From positions 144,291 to 178,100 of the forward strand of contig DBRH01000012.1 in the NCBI GenBank assembly GCA_002305955.1: 33,810 nt of DNA, given 5' to 3'. A model generated the notes under the pieces. That model was not told where the DNA came from. It searched no databases and saw only the letters and a list, made by a program, of their open reading frames with translations. How positions within the stretch are numbered: the stretch's first letter is position 1; each line of letters opens with the position of its first letter. Both the position numbers and the translations under genes were made by a program. Shown piece by piece: positions 23,504 through 31,157 of this stretch. This DNA is from Kosmotogaceae bacterium UBA1373 (lineage in GTDB: Bacteria; Thermotogota; Thermotogae; Petrotogales; Kosmotogaceae).

Positions 23504-24603
23504 TGGGCATGTTCGATAGGGCTTACACGTTCGACGATGTCTTGCTCGTTCCCGGTTACAGCGAAATCCTCCCCAGAGAAGTGGATCTGAGATCCAGGAT
23601 CACTAGAAATCTCTGGCTGAAGGTACCGTTCATATCGGCGGCTATGGATACCGTCACAGAAGCGGAAATGGCCAGGGCCATGGCGCTCATGGGCGGCATG
23701 GGAGTTATACACAAGAACCTCTCGATCGAGGGACAGGCCGAGCATGTAGAGAGAGTGAAGAACACCAGCGTAGATAGAGAAAGATACCCTCTCTGTTCAC
23801 TCGATTCATCCGGCAGACTCATGGTGGGCGCCGCCGTCGGCACGGGCCCGGGGACAGCGGAAAGGATTGAAGCGGTTGTAAGGGCCGGTATCGACGTGCT
23901 GGCAATAGACACTGCTCATGGTCATTCGAAGAGAGTCATAGACTTGCTTTCTCTGGCAAGAGAGCTTTATCCCTCTCTCCAGATTATCGCGGGAAACGTG
24001 GTGACTTCCAGTGGAACTCTGGCACTCATTGAGGCCGGCGCCGATGCCGTAAAGGTTGGAATAGGCCCCGGTTCCATCTGCACGACCAGAATAGTTGCGG
24101 GCGTCGGTTACCCTCAGCTTTCGGCAGTTATGGAGTGCTCGCAGGCTGCCAGGGAGAGAGACGTTCCGGTCATCTCCGATGGGGGGATACGGTATTCGGG
24201 GGACATCGTGAAGGCGCTCGCGGCCGGAGCCAGCAGCGTCATGATGGGAAACATCTTCGCCGGAACGAGAGAGTGTCCCGGAAAGAGTACATTCATGGAT
24301 GGCGGCGAGTACAAATCCTACCGGGGAATGGGCAGTTTCACGGCGATGGCCGCCGGCAGCAGCGATCGCTACTTCCAGGATGGACAGCCGGCCGGCAAGC
24401 TTGTCGCCGAGGGCGTTGAGGGAATGGTCCGGGCGAAGGGGTCGGTAGAAGATGTCTTTGAACAGCTCGCCGGCGGTGTCAGATCAGGGTTTGGGTACTG
24501 CGGGTCCGCGAGCGTAGAGTTTCTGCAATCGATGAGAAGGTTCGTGCAGATCACAGCTGCGGGGATGATCGAGTCGCACCCACACGATATCACCACCTTA
24601 TAG
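23500..24603 (+). CDS. guaB: IMP dehydrogenase lacking CBS domains
   Basis: The 367-residue enzyme oxidises IMP to XMP with NAD+, feeding GuaA. The TIM-barrel core is complete: TFDDVLLVPGYSE, SAAMDTVTEAEMA, GVIHKNLS, AIDTAHGHS, AGNVVTS, the catalytic loop GPGSICTTR with Cys194, DGGIRYSGDI, YRGMGS and the SHPHDI tail. The CBS pair (about 120 residues) normally inserted between VERVKNT and the GRLMVGAAVG strand is absent: only about 15 residues (90-105) connect the two. The usual length is about 485. Such CBS-less forms exist in some bacteria, and activity does not need CBS, but allosteric control by purine nucleotides does. The start is ATG 23500, or ATG 23503, overlapping the guaA stop. It is cotranscribed with guaA. 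Confidence 0.96.
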   Translation: MMGMFDRAYTFDDVLLVPGYSEILPREVDLRSRITRNLWLKVPFISAAMDTVTEAEMARAMALMGGMGVIHKNLSIEGQAEHVERVKNTSVDRERYPLCSLDSSGRLMVGAAVGTGPGTAERIEAVVRAGIDVLAIDTAHGHSKRVIDLLSLARELYPSLQIIAGNVVTSSGTLALIEAGADAVKVGIGPGSICTTRIVAGVGYPQLSAVMECSQAARERDVPVISDGGIRYSGDIVKALAAGASSVMMGNIFAGTRECPGKSTFMDGGEYKSYRGMGSFTAMAAGSSDRYFQDGQPAGKLVAEGVEGMVRAKGSVEDVFEQLAGGVRSGFGYCGSASVEFLQSMRRFVQITAAGMIESHPHDITTL

Positions 24604-24633
24604 TCTCGGCATAGCTCACGAACGAGAATACAA

Positions 24634-24659
24634 AAGAACGTCTCATATGAGACGTTCTT
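24634..24659. terminator. Perfect 26 bp palindrome, bidirectional terminator of the tRNA operon and guaAB
   Basis: AAGAACGTCTC and GAGACGTTCTT surround an ATAT centre. On the minus strand it begins one base after the tRNA-Gly CCA end and is followed by TTGTATTC, so it can end the tRNA transcript. On the plus strand it is 30 bp after the guaB stop, but the T-tail there is short. Confidence 0.75.
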
Positions 24660-24660
24660 C

Positions 24661-24735
24661 TGGAGCGGAAGACGGGGTTCGAACCCGCGACCCCCTGCTT
24701 GGCAAGCAGGTGCTCTACCACTGAGCTACATCCGC
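24661..24735 (-). tRNA. tRNA-Gly (anticodon GCC), CCA encoded
   Basis: The cloverleaf has acceptor 5' strand GCGGATG, D-arm GCTC/GAGC, anticodon loop TTGCCAA with GCC, T-loop TTCGAAC, discriminator T and an encoded CCA (24663-24661). The acceptor stem contains an apparent U6-U67 mismatch. It is the last gene of the Lys-Leu-Gly cluster. Confidence 0.95.
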
Positions 24736-24761
24736 GTATGCACGAGAAAAAGACCGACGCT

Positions 24762-24846
24762 TGGTGCGAGAGGAGGGACTTGAACCCTCACAGGTCACCC
24801 CACTGGATCCTAAGTCCAGCGCGTCTGCCAATTTCGCCACTCTCGC
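24762..24846 (-). tRNA. tRNA-Leu (anticodon TAG), CCA encoded
   Basis: Acceptor stem GCGAGAG/CTCTCGC, anticodon loop CTTAGGA with TAG, a long variable arm typical of class II tRNAs, T-loop TTCAAGT, discriminator A and encoded CCA. Its 5' end directly abuts the CCA of tRNA-Lys with no spacer. Confidence 0.95.
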
Positions 24847-24922
24847 TGGTGACTCGCGCGGGATTCGAACCCGCGACCCCCTGATTAAAAGTCAGGTGCT
24901 CTACCTGCTGAGCTAGCGAGTC
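24847..24922 (-). tRNA. tRNA-Lys (anticodon TTT), CCA encoded
   Basis: Acceptor stem GACTCGC/GCGAGTC, anticodon loop CTTTTAA with TTT, T-loop TTCGAAT, discriminator A and encoded CCA ending at 24847. It is the first tRNA of the cluster, about 33 nt after the predicted transcription start. Confidence 0.96.
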
Positions 24923-24961
24923 GCTCCCACTCTCAGTCTCCAGCCTGCGCTGGCAAGAAAG

Positions 24962-24990
24962 ATTATATCATCACATTTTCAGTCGATCAA
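24962..24990 (-). promoter_or_regulatory. Predicted promoter of the tRNA operon
   Basis: On the minus strand, TTGATC (24985-24990), a 17 bp spacer and a perfect TATAAT (24962-24967). It lies 40 bp upstream of tRNA-Lys. Confidence 0.7.
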
Positions 24991-25067
24991 GTGGAGAGAA
25001 ATATTAAAAGAATGTGAAACCGTACTCCGGCGAATAAAATTCGGAGATAGAACGGAATAATGCTGCA

Positions 25068-25076
25068 TGGTAGAAT
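25068..25076 (+). promoter_or_regulatory. Predicted extended -10 promoter for the coaX operon
   Basis: TGGTAGAAT (TG, one base, TAGAAT) lies 18 bp before the coaX ATG. The GGGAGG ribosome binding site follows directly. The leader would be only about 12 nt, so the box may be fortuitous. Confidence 0.4.
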
Positions 25077-25094
25077 TGTCAGGGAGGCGATTCA

Positions 25095-25880
25095 ATGGAA
25101 CTTCTGGCCGATATCGGCAATACTACGACTGTATTTGGATTGCAAAAAGGCGACTCGATAATTTCGATATGGAGACTCCCTTCGGGGAGACTCGAAACAG
25201 AGGATGAGCTCTTCGCGATTCTCGAAGGTCTTCTAAAAAGCAAGGGTTCATCTATCGGCGAGATCGACGGCTTCTGCGTGGCCAGTGTTGTGCCGAGGCT
25301 CAACAGGTCGATCCAGTATTTCGCCGCGAAGTATCTCAAAGAGCCGGCGGTCTTTCTCAAGCCGGACCGGTTCGTATCTCTGGAACTGAAGGCCGACAAT
25401 CCGGGTGAGATAGGCGCCGACAGACTGGCCAATGTGATCAGCGCTTCCATTCATTACGGGGCGAACGCGGTTGTCATAGATGTTGGAACTGCTATAACGA
25501 TAGATGTATTGAAGGAAAACGCCTTTGTCGGAGGTTCTATACTCCCGGGCCCTTCGACGGCTATGTCCGCCCTCTTCTCCAAAACCGCGAAACTTCCAGA
25601 GGTAGAACTCTTTTTCGAAGATCATTATCTCGGAACCAACACGGAAGACAATATAAGGATCGGGATAGTCAACGGCACTTACTTTGCACTGGCTGGCATC
25701 GTTGAAAACATGCTGAAAGTCTTCGACGGCAGGGTAGACGTGATAGGAACTGGCGGCAATGTCGAGATGTTCATGGTCGAGAAGGGCTTCATCACGATCA
25801 ACGATCCAGACCTGACGCTGAAGGGGATCAAGGCATACTATGACAGAGTCAAGGAAAGCAAAAAGAATACTGCTGGTTAA
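25095..25880 (+). CDS. coaX: Type III pantothenate kinase
   Basis: The 261-residue enzyme phosphorylates pantothenate, the first step of coenzyme A synthesis. It is an ASKHA-fold kinase with LADIGNTTTVFG at the N-terminus, the pantothenate-binding GEIGADRLANV block, and VIDVGTAITIDV followed by FVGGSILPG. The length (about 255-265) and all core motifs are normal for CoaX. The start at ATG 25095 has GGGAGG 7 nt upstream. It leads a tightly packed run of genes: the next reading frame starts 41 bp before its stop. Confidence 0.97.
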   Translation: MELLADIGNTTTVFGLQKGDSIISIWRLPSGRLETEDELFAILEGLLKSKGSSIGEIDGFCVASVVPRLNRSIQYFAAKYLKEPAVFLKPDRFVSLELKADNPGEIGADRLANVISASIHYGANAVVIDVGTAITIDVLKENAFVGGSILPGPSTAMSALFSKTAKLPEVELFFEDHYLGTNTEDNIRIGIVNGTYFALAGIVENMLKVFDGRVDVIGTGGNVEMFMVEKGFITINDPDLTLKGIKAYYDRVKESKKNTAG

Positions 25881-27201
25881 TCCCTGGATTGAAGATGTGT
25901 CTGCTTACGACTACTGGTTGAAACCGGTGGGCCTGCTGTACATCTCTTCGATCCTGAAAGATTCGGGAATCGAGCCCGTTCTCGTGGATTGCCTTGATAG
26001 ATACGATGCGGACTTTCTCTTCTCCGGCGGAGAGAGCCGGGAGAAGTACTTCGGGACGGGTAAGTTTCATGAAGTGGTGATCCCCAAGCCGGAGTCCATG
26101 AAGGATATACCCAGGAAGTTCAAGCGTTTCGGAATTCCCGAAGAGCTGCTCAGGATGAAGCTCCGTTCGGCGGGCGATGTGGCCGGGGTTTTCGTGACTT
26201 CGATGATGACTTACTGGTACACCGGGGTGGTCGATACGATACGTGTGATCCACGAGGAGTTGCCGGCCGCCAGAATAGTTCTGGGAGGGGTTTACGCAAC
26301 GCTTCTGCCCGATCACGCGGCCGTCAAGTGCGGTGCCGATTTCCTCTGTCCGGGGACCGGTGTCGCTCCGGTTAAAAGGGCGCTCGAATACCTCGGCATA
26401 GACGTATTGCCGCGCGAAGATTGGTTTACGGCGCTCGACCCTGATTATTCCCATTACACGCGCCTGCCTTACGCGGTTCTTATGACGAGCCTAGGCTGCC
26501 CGTTAAGGTGTACGTACTGTGCAAGCGGTAAACTCTGGAAGGGGTTTCTGAAGAGAGATCCTCTGACAATAGCCGATTCTATAGAGAGGTTGACTGGCCG
26601 CGATGAAACGGAGGATATGGTTTTTTTCGACGACGCGATCCTCTTCGGTGATTTTAAGACTCTCCTGAAGGAGCTTTCGAGAAGAAAGATAGTCAGGAGG
26701 TTTCACCTGCCCAACGGCGTCCACGCGAGGCTACTTGACGTGGAGATGGCCGGGCTCCTATATGACAACAACTTCAAGACGATCAAGCTCGGTCTCGAAA
26801 CCTCGGACCCTTCGATGCAACTTTCGACCGGTGGAAAGGTGACGAACGAGGATTTCTTCAGAGCCGTTAAAAATCTGGCGGACGCTGGTTTTACGGCCCG
26901 CGAGATGAGCGCATACATAATGCTCAACCTGCCCGGCCAGAAGGTGGAGGATGTAGAGCGTTCGCTGGAAAAGTGTGGTGAACTCGGGGTCTATCCCAGT
27001 CTCAACGAATTCACTCCGATACCCGGAACGGTGCAGTGGAGGACTCTCATCGAGGATGACCTTTTCGATGAAGAGATCGACCCGCTGCTACTGGACAACT
27101 CCATGCTCCCCCACTGGTGGAAGGGCGGTATGAACGCGTCGCAGGTTCAGGCTCTGAAGGAGATGGAGTGGAAAGTGAGGAGGTCTCTCGATGGAAAATG
27201 A
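25840..27201 (+). CDS. B12-binding-type radical SAM protein (COG1032)
   Basis: The 453-residue protein has an N-terminal cobalamin-binding-like Rossmann domain (RILLVNPW, PVGLLYISSILKDSG, GVFVTSMMTYW, IVLGGVYATLLPDH) and a radical SAM TIM barrel with the cluster motif CPLRCTYC (C220, C224, C227). The barrel continues with MVFFDDAILF, IKLGLETSDP and MLNLPGQKVEDVE. The class includes methyltransferases and many unassigned enzymes. The B12 site lacks a clear DxHxxG motif, so cobalamin binding is uncertain. The only in-frame start before the first strand is ATG 25840, preceded by AAGG, which means a 41 bp overlap with coaX. The end overlaps folK by 11 bp. The reaction is unknown. Confidence 0.9.
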   Translation: MTESRKAKRILLVNPWIEDVSAYDYWLKPVGLLYISSILKDSGIEPVLVDCLDRYDADFLFSGGESREKYFGTGKFHEVVIPKPESMKDIPRKFKRFGIPEELLRMKLRSAGDVAGVFVTSMMTYWYTGVVDTIRVIHEELPAARIVLGGVYATLLPDHAAVKCGADFLCPGTGVAPVKRALEYLGIDVLPREDWFTALDPDYSHYTRLPYAVLMTSLGCPLRCTYCASGKLWKGFLKRDPLTIADSIERLTGRDETEDMVFFDDAILFGDFKTLLKELSRRKIVRRFHLPNGVHARLLDVEMAGLLYDNNFKTIKLGLETSDPSMQLSTGGKVTNEDFFRAVKNLADAGFTAREMSAYIMLNLPGQKVEDVERSLEKCGELGVYPSLNEFTPIPGTVQWRTLIEDDLFDEEIDPLLLDNSMLPHWWKGGMNASQVQALKEMEWKVRRSLDGK

Positions 27202-27718
27202 AATTTACCTGGGCTTTGGAAGCAATCTCGGAGACCGTCTTGAAAATCTGAAGATGGCTTTCGCCGGTTTGAAAGAGCGTGGAGTAGTTTGCGAAAAGAT
27301 GTCGACAGTTTTCCTTACCTCTCCTTACGGTGGAGTCGAGCAACCGGATTTTCTCAACTGTGTCGGCAAGTTCTCCTTCTGCGGCTCTCCGCAGTCTCTG
27401 CTGAGGACGATATCCCATGTCGAGAACTCCCTCGGGAGGGTCAGGAGCGTAAGATGGGGGCCGAGGACCATAGACATAGATATTCTGCTTTTCGGTGAGC
27501 AGATAATTGAAAGTGATACTCTCACTATTCCCCACGGCGATATAATAAATAGAGCCTTCGTTCTGGTTCCGCTTCTGGAAATAGACGGCCTAATCGTCGA
27601 TCCCAGAAGCGGGAGGCCTTACAGCGAGTTTCTGGACAGGCTCGACCGGAGCGAGTGGCCCGGGATTTACATGAAAGCCGGTGATTTTGCCCGTGCGGCG
27701 GGCCTGGAGGTAAAATGA
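27191..27718 (+). CDS. folK: 2-amino-4-hydroxy-6-hydroxymethyldihydropteridine pyrophosphokinase
   Basis: The 175-residue HPPK transfers pyrophosphate from ATP to 6-hydroxymethyl-dihydropterin in folate synthesis. Visible motifs are YLGFGSNLGDR, SPYGGVEQPDFLN, the GPRTIDIDILLFG metal/ATP-binding signature and LTIPHGDIINRAFVLVPLLE. The start at ATG 27191 has GAGGAGG 7 nt upstream, inside the end of the preceding radical SAM gene. No other folate genes (folP, folB, folE) are in the window. It overlaps the lipoprotein gene at its stop. Confidence 0.97.
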   Translation: MENEIYLGFGSNLGDRLENLKMAFAGLKERGVVCEKMSTVFLTSPYGGVEQPDFLNCVGKFSFCGSPQSLLRTISHVENSLGRVRSVRWGPRTIDIDILLFGEQIIESDTLTIPHGDIINRAFVLVPLLEIDGLIVDPRSGRPYSEFLDRLDRSEWPGIYMKAGDFARAAGLEVK

Positions 27719-28227
27719 TGAGAGCGAAAATTTCTTTGATACTGGCGATGGTTTTGATTGTTATACTCCTTTTCACGTCGTGTTCGGCAGGGAAAGAAGA
27801 GCTGGTTCCCGGTAGATATGCGGGCTTCAAGATGGGCGACTATATGGACCTTACATCGAGCACCGCGATCGGCGGATCGATCATGGAACTCTCCCTGGAT
27901 GGCGAGACTTTGCTCCTGGAAAAGCGTTTCGCCAAGGGAACGGAAGAGTTCGTTATTTACGTCGCTAAATTCAGCAAGGCTTCACGGACGACGAGCTTCT
28001 GGTACGGCCTGATCCGGGAAGTCTCCAACGATTTCAGATCCGTTGTTAGCGCCTTGCCACTGATATACGGAGAGTTTCAGGACGAGATCCGGCAGGGATA
28101 CATGAAGGCCTGGTTCTCGGGGAAGTGGCTATATGTATTCCTGGGAAAGACCAAGAGCGAAGTGAATTCGGCAGTGAAAACCTTCAAGGAATTCGAGAAG
28201 TTGCTGGTGAAATCAGTTGACTCGTAA
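27718..28227 (+). CDS. Probable lipoprotein of unknown function (169 aa)
   Basis: I do not recognise the mature domain. The N-terminus is a lipoprotein-type signal: basic MRAK, then about 15 hydrophobic residues, then LLFTSC with Cys near position 22. The -3 residue is Phe, so the lipobox is imperfect. The mature part has about 145 residues with mixed alpha/beta character, YAGFKMGDYMDL near its start and a C-terminal segment AWFSGKWLYVFLGKTKSEVNSA. Two adjacent ATGs exist; 27718 has GGAGGT at 6 nt and is preferred over 27715 (3 nt). It overlaps folK by one base and the next radical SAM gene by 11 bp, so it belongs to the same transcript. Confidence 0.8.
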   Translation: MRAKISLILAMVLIVILLFTSCSAGKEELVPGRYAGFKMGDYMDLTSSTAIGGSIMELSLDGETLLLEKRFAKGTEEFVIYVAKFSKASRTTSFWYGLIREVSNDFRSVVSALPLIYGEFQDEIRQGYMKAWFSGKWLYVFLGKTKSEVNSAVKTFKEFEKLLVKSVDS

Positions 28228-29134
28228 GCCTTACAAAGATCTGAAAAGCTACCTCAAAGAGAGATACGGCCAGGCTGTTCACAGAATCCCTCTGGACGCG
28301 GGATTTACCTGTCCCAACAGAGTGGGCGGAGCTGTCGGATGCATCTATTGCGATCCTACCGGGAGTGGATTCGCCGTTGATTCGAGGTTGTCGCTTCTCG
28401 ATCAGCTCCGGAGAGGAATGGACGGGCTCAGAAAAAAGGGTCTGGGGAAGTTCATGGCCTACTTTCAGGCCAATTCGAACACTTTTGCCCCGGTAGAAAG
28501 ACTCAGGGAGCTCTACAGACAGGTTTTGGTAGAGGATGTGGTCATTCTCGACATTTCCACCAGACCAGATCTGGTCGGCGAGGAAGTGCTCGCCCTTCTA
28601 GACGAGTTTTCCGGAGATGTAGACGTGATACTCGAATTGGGTCTTCAGAGTGTGAACCCCAACACGCTTAGGAAGATAAACAGAGGTCATTCTCTCTCAC
28701 AGTTCGTGGATGCGGCCCTGAGGGCGGCGAAGCACAATATCGAGACGGTCGCGCACGTCATAGTCAACCTTCCGTGGGACACGATCGAGGATGTTGCGGA
28801 AGCGGCCAGGCTGCTTTCCGTACTCGGCGTGAAGGGGGTCAAAATCCATTCGCTTTACGTCGTCGAAGGCACTGAGCTGGCCAGGCAGTGTCTGGCCGGC
28901 GAGACCGTACTCACGAGTCTGGAAGTTTTTCTCGAGAGGGTTGTAACCTTTCTGGAGTATCTGGACGAGGATGTGGTCGTTCACAGACTGGTTGCCGATC
29001 CGCCGATCGAGGGGACGCTTTTCGGAAACTGGGGTTTTTCGAAGCTGCAACTGTTGAATATGATAGAGAAAAAGATGATAATTGAAGGAAGATACCAGGG
29101 CTCGAAAGCTCTCAAAGTTCAGAGAGGAAAGTGA
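28217..29134 (+). CDS. Radical SAM protein, TIGR01212/YhcC family
   Basis: The 305-residue protein belongs to the COG1242 family. Its cluster cysteines are C32, C42 and C45 (C-X9-C-X2-C, in FTCPNR then GCIYC), the spaced motif typical of this family instead of CX3CX2C. YFQANSNTFAPVERLRELY, ISTRPDLVG, ELGLQSVNPNTLRKINRGHS and VNLPWDTIEDV are further family blocks. The function is not established. The start is TTG 28217, with GGTG 7 nt upstream, inside the end of the lipoprotein gene; no ATG is available. The last codons overlap the 5' strand of the RNase P RNA P1 helix. Confidence 0.93.
   Translation: MTRKPYKDLKSYLKERYGQAVHRIPLDAGFTCPNRVGGAVGCIYCDPTGSGFAVDSRLSLLDQLRRGMDGLRKKGLGKFMAYFQANSNTFAPVERLRELYRQVLVEDVVILDISTRPDLVGEEVLALLDEFSGDVDVILELGLQSVNPNTLRKINRGHSLSQFVDAALRAAKHNIETVAHVIVNLPWDTIEDVAEAARLLSVLGVKGVKIHSLYVVEGTELARQCLAGETVLTSLEVFLERVVTFLEYLDEDVVVHRLVADPPIEGTLFGNWGFSKLQLLNMIEKKMIIEGRYQGSKALKVQRGK
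29054..29082 (+). promoter_or_regulatory. Possible promoter for rnpB inside the upstream gene
   Basis: TTGAAT (29054-29059), a 17 bp spacer and GATAAT (29077-29082). The predicted start near 29089 lies about 37 nt before the P1 helix, so a short 5' leader would have to be trimmed, or the box may be fortuitous in a coding region. Confidence 0.4.
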
Positions 29135-29453
29135 AACGGGTGATCGCGGCGAGGCCGAGGAAAGTCCGGACTCCATGGGCGAGGATGCTGGGTAACACCC
29201 AGGGGGAGAGATCCCCGGTAAGGGCTATAGAGAAGCAAACCGCCTGCGGGCAAGGGTGGAAAGGCGAGGTAAGAGCTCACCAGCTGTCGGGCGACCGGCA
29301 GGCTTGGCAACCCCCATCCGGAGCAAGTCCAAGCAGAAAGGGTTTGAGGACGCCCACCGAATCCCTTTCGGGTAGGATGCTGGAGGGTTATGGTAACATA
29401 ACCCCGAGATAGATGATCACGCGAACAGGATCCGGCTTACAGTTTCACTTTCC
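29126..29453 (+). ncRNA. rnpB: RNase P RNA, bacterial type A
   Basis: This is the catalytic RNA that matures tRNA 5' ends. The universal 5' core GAGGAAAGTCCGGACT and the 3' core (AGATAGATGATCAC, then ACAGGATCCGGCTTAC) are present and can form the P4 pseudoknot. A 12 bp P1 helix forms between 29126-29137 and 29442-29453. The total of about 328 nt is close to the 338 nt of Thermotoga maritima. P1 is followed by CTTCTTTTTTT (29454-29464), so the P1 3' strand and this U-tract may also serve as the end of the transcript. The 5' end overlaps the last codons of the upstream radical SAM gene by about 9 nt; exact ends are inferred from P1 pairing. Confidence 0.95.
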
Positions 29454-29474
29454 CTTCTTTTTTTGGTGCGTATT

Positions 29475-31157
29475 ATGAACATACCCATGAACAGGAAAGA
29501 AATGATGCGGCGCGGCTGGGACGGTCTCGATATAATACTGGTCACGGGAGATGCCTTCATCGATCACCCCTCCTTCGGGACGGCGTTGATCGCCAGGGTT
29601 CTCGAAGCGGCCGGCTGGAGGGTCGGGGTGATCTCTCAGCCTGACTGGAAAAACACCGAGGATATTTCGGCGCTCGGAAGGCCCCGTCTCTTCTTCGGCG
29701 TTACATCCGGCAACGTGGACTCCATGGTAGCCAACTACACTTCGTCGGGTAAAAAGAGGAAGAGCGACGATTACACCCCCGGCGGCGTGGGTGGTGCCAG
29801 ACCTGACAGGGCCGTGATCGTGTATTCGAATCTCATAAGGCGGGCCTTCAAAGATGTCAGGATAGTTCTGGGCGGTGTAGAGGCCAGCCTGCGAAGATTC
29901 TCCCACTACGACTGGTGGAGCAACAAAGTCAGAAAATCCGTACTCCTCGACTCCAAGGCCGATCTGCTCGTCTATGGGATGGGAGAGAAACCGATCCTGG
30001 AGGTTTCGAGGAGGCTCGCTTCGGGGGAGCTCCCCGCGGATGTACCCGGAACGGTCGTCTGGAGTTCTGCCAGACCGCAGGGGGTGGAGCTCCCCTCTCA
30101 TGAGGAAGTATCGGCCGATCACCGGAGGTATTTCAAATCGGTAAGGCTCCTTTACGACGAAACCGACCCGGTGCGCGGACAGCTTCTCTACCAGCTTCAG
30201 GACAGCAGATTCGTCATACAGAACCCTCCTCCGAGAATAGATTCGAACGATCTGGACAGTTTTTACCGTCTGCCATACACCAGACAGGTCCACCCGGCCT
30301 GTCTGGAAAAAGGTCCGGTAAAGGCGCTAGAAACGGTCAGATATTCTATAACCACTCACAGAGGCTGCTATGGCCAGTGCAATTTCTGTGCCATAACACT
30401 TCACCAGGGGAGAATCGTGGTCTCCAGGAGCGAAGAATCGATCATAGAGGAAGTCTCTCTGCTGTCGAGAAGTCCGGACTTCCGTGGCACCATCACCGAT
30501 CTGGGCGGACCGACGGCCAACATGTACGGTTACGAGTGCCCGGTGAAGCTGAAAAAAGGCGCCTGCAAGGATAAGCGATGCCTCTTTCCGGAGGTCTGCG
30601 CCTCTTTGAGACCCGACCACTCGAGATACATCGGCCTGCTGGAAAGAGTCGCTTCGGTTCCCGGCGTGAAACACGTTTTCGTTTCCTCGGGAATTAGGTA
30701 TGATCTGATCCTCGCCGATAAGGTTTACGGAAGGGAGTTTCTCAGAAGGCTGATCGAGAAACACATCTCCGGTCAGCTGAAGATTGCGCCAGAGCACAGC
30801 AGCGACCGAGTTCTCGAGCTTATGGGAAAGCCCTCAAGAGAGACTCTCGAGAAGTTCTTGAAGGAGTTCTATGAATTGTCCAAAGGTAAAAAGCGGTACG
30901 TGATAGGTTATTTCATCGCTGCCCATCCAGGATGCAGGCTGGAGGATATGGTCCGGCTGAGACGGTTCGTGGCCGGAGAGATGAATTACAGACCGGAACA
31001 GGTGCAGATATTCACCCCTACGCCCTCGACTATCTCGACGGCGATGTACTTCACGGAGCTGGACGGGCCGGAAGGTCGACAGATATTCGTGGAGACTTCC
31101 TTCACCGGCAGGATGAAGCAGAAGGATGCTCTGTCCGGTAAAGAGAGTCCTAAATAG
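29475..31157 (+). CDS. YgiQ family radical SAM protein
   Basis: The 560-residue protein matches YgiQ. It has a long N-terminal domain (VTGDAFIDHPSFG, GVTSGNVDSMVANYT, IVLGGVEASLRRFSHYDWW) and then the radical SAM barrel with CYGQCNFC (C298, C302, C305) after ITTHRG. Further blocks are the LGGPTANMYG stretch, a Cys-rich insert (CPVKLKKGACKDKRC), KIAPEHSSDRVLELMGKPS and IGYFIAAHPGC. It lacks the C-terminal extension of the longer enterobacterial form (about 740). The function is unknown. In-frame TTG and GTG codons lie at 29463 and 29466, but ATG 29475 has GGTG 6 nt upstream and is preferred; this ribosome binding site sits at the very end of the rnpB U-tract. The stop overlaps the convergent transporter gene by 8 bp. 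Confidence 0.94.
   Translation: MNIPMNRKEMMRRGWDGLDIILVTGDAFIDHPSFGTALIARVLEAAGWRVGVISQPDWKNTEDISALGRPRLFFGVTSGNVDSMVANYTSSGKKRKSDDYTPGGVGGARPDRAVIVYSNLIRRAFKDVRIVLGGVEASLRRFSHYDWWSNKVRKSVLLDSKADLLVYGMGEKPILEVSRRLASGELPADVPGTVVWSSARPQGVELPSHEEVSADHRRYFKSVRLLYDETDPVRGQLLYQLQDSRFVIQNPPPRIDSNDLDSFYRLPYTRQVHPACLEKGPVKALETVRYSITTHRGCYGQCNFCAITLHQGRIVVSRSEESIIEEVSLLSRSPDFRGTITDLGGPTANMYGYECPVKLKKGACKDKRCLFPEVCASLRPDHSRYIGLLERVASVPGVKHVFVSSGIRYDLILADKVYGREFLRRLIEKHISGQLKIAPEHSSDRVLELMGKPSRETLEKFLKEFYELSKGKKRYVIGYFIAAHPGCRLEDMVRLRRFVAGEMNYRPEQVQIFTPTPSTISTAMYFTELDGPEGRQIFVETSFTGRMKQKDALSGKESPK

Noticed and set aside
25025..25045. Imperfect hairpin (CTCC/GGAG with inner GAAT/ATTC) upstream of coaX
   Set aside because: It is interrupted by a bulge, lies upstream of the likely transcription start and has no T-tract, so it does not look like a functional leader or terminator.
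29131..29412. 93-residue plus-strand ORF
   Set aside because: It lies within RNase P RNA, whose conserved core explains the sequence.
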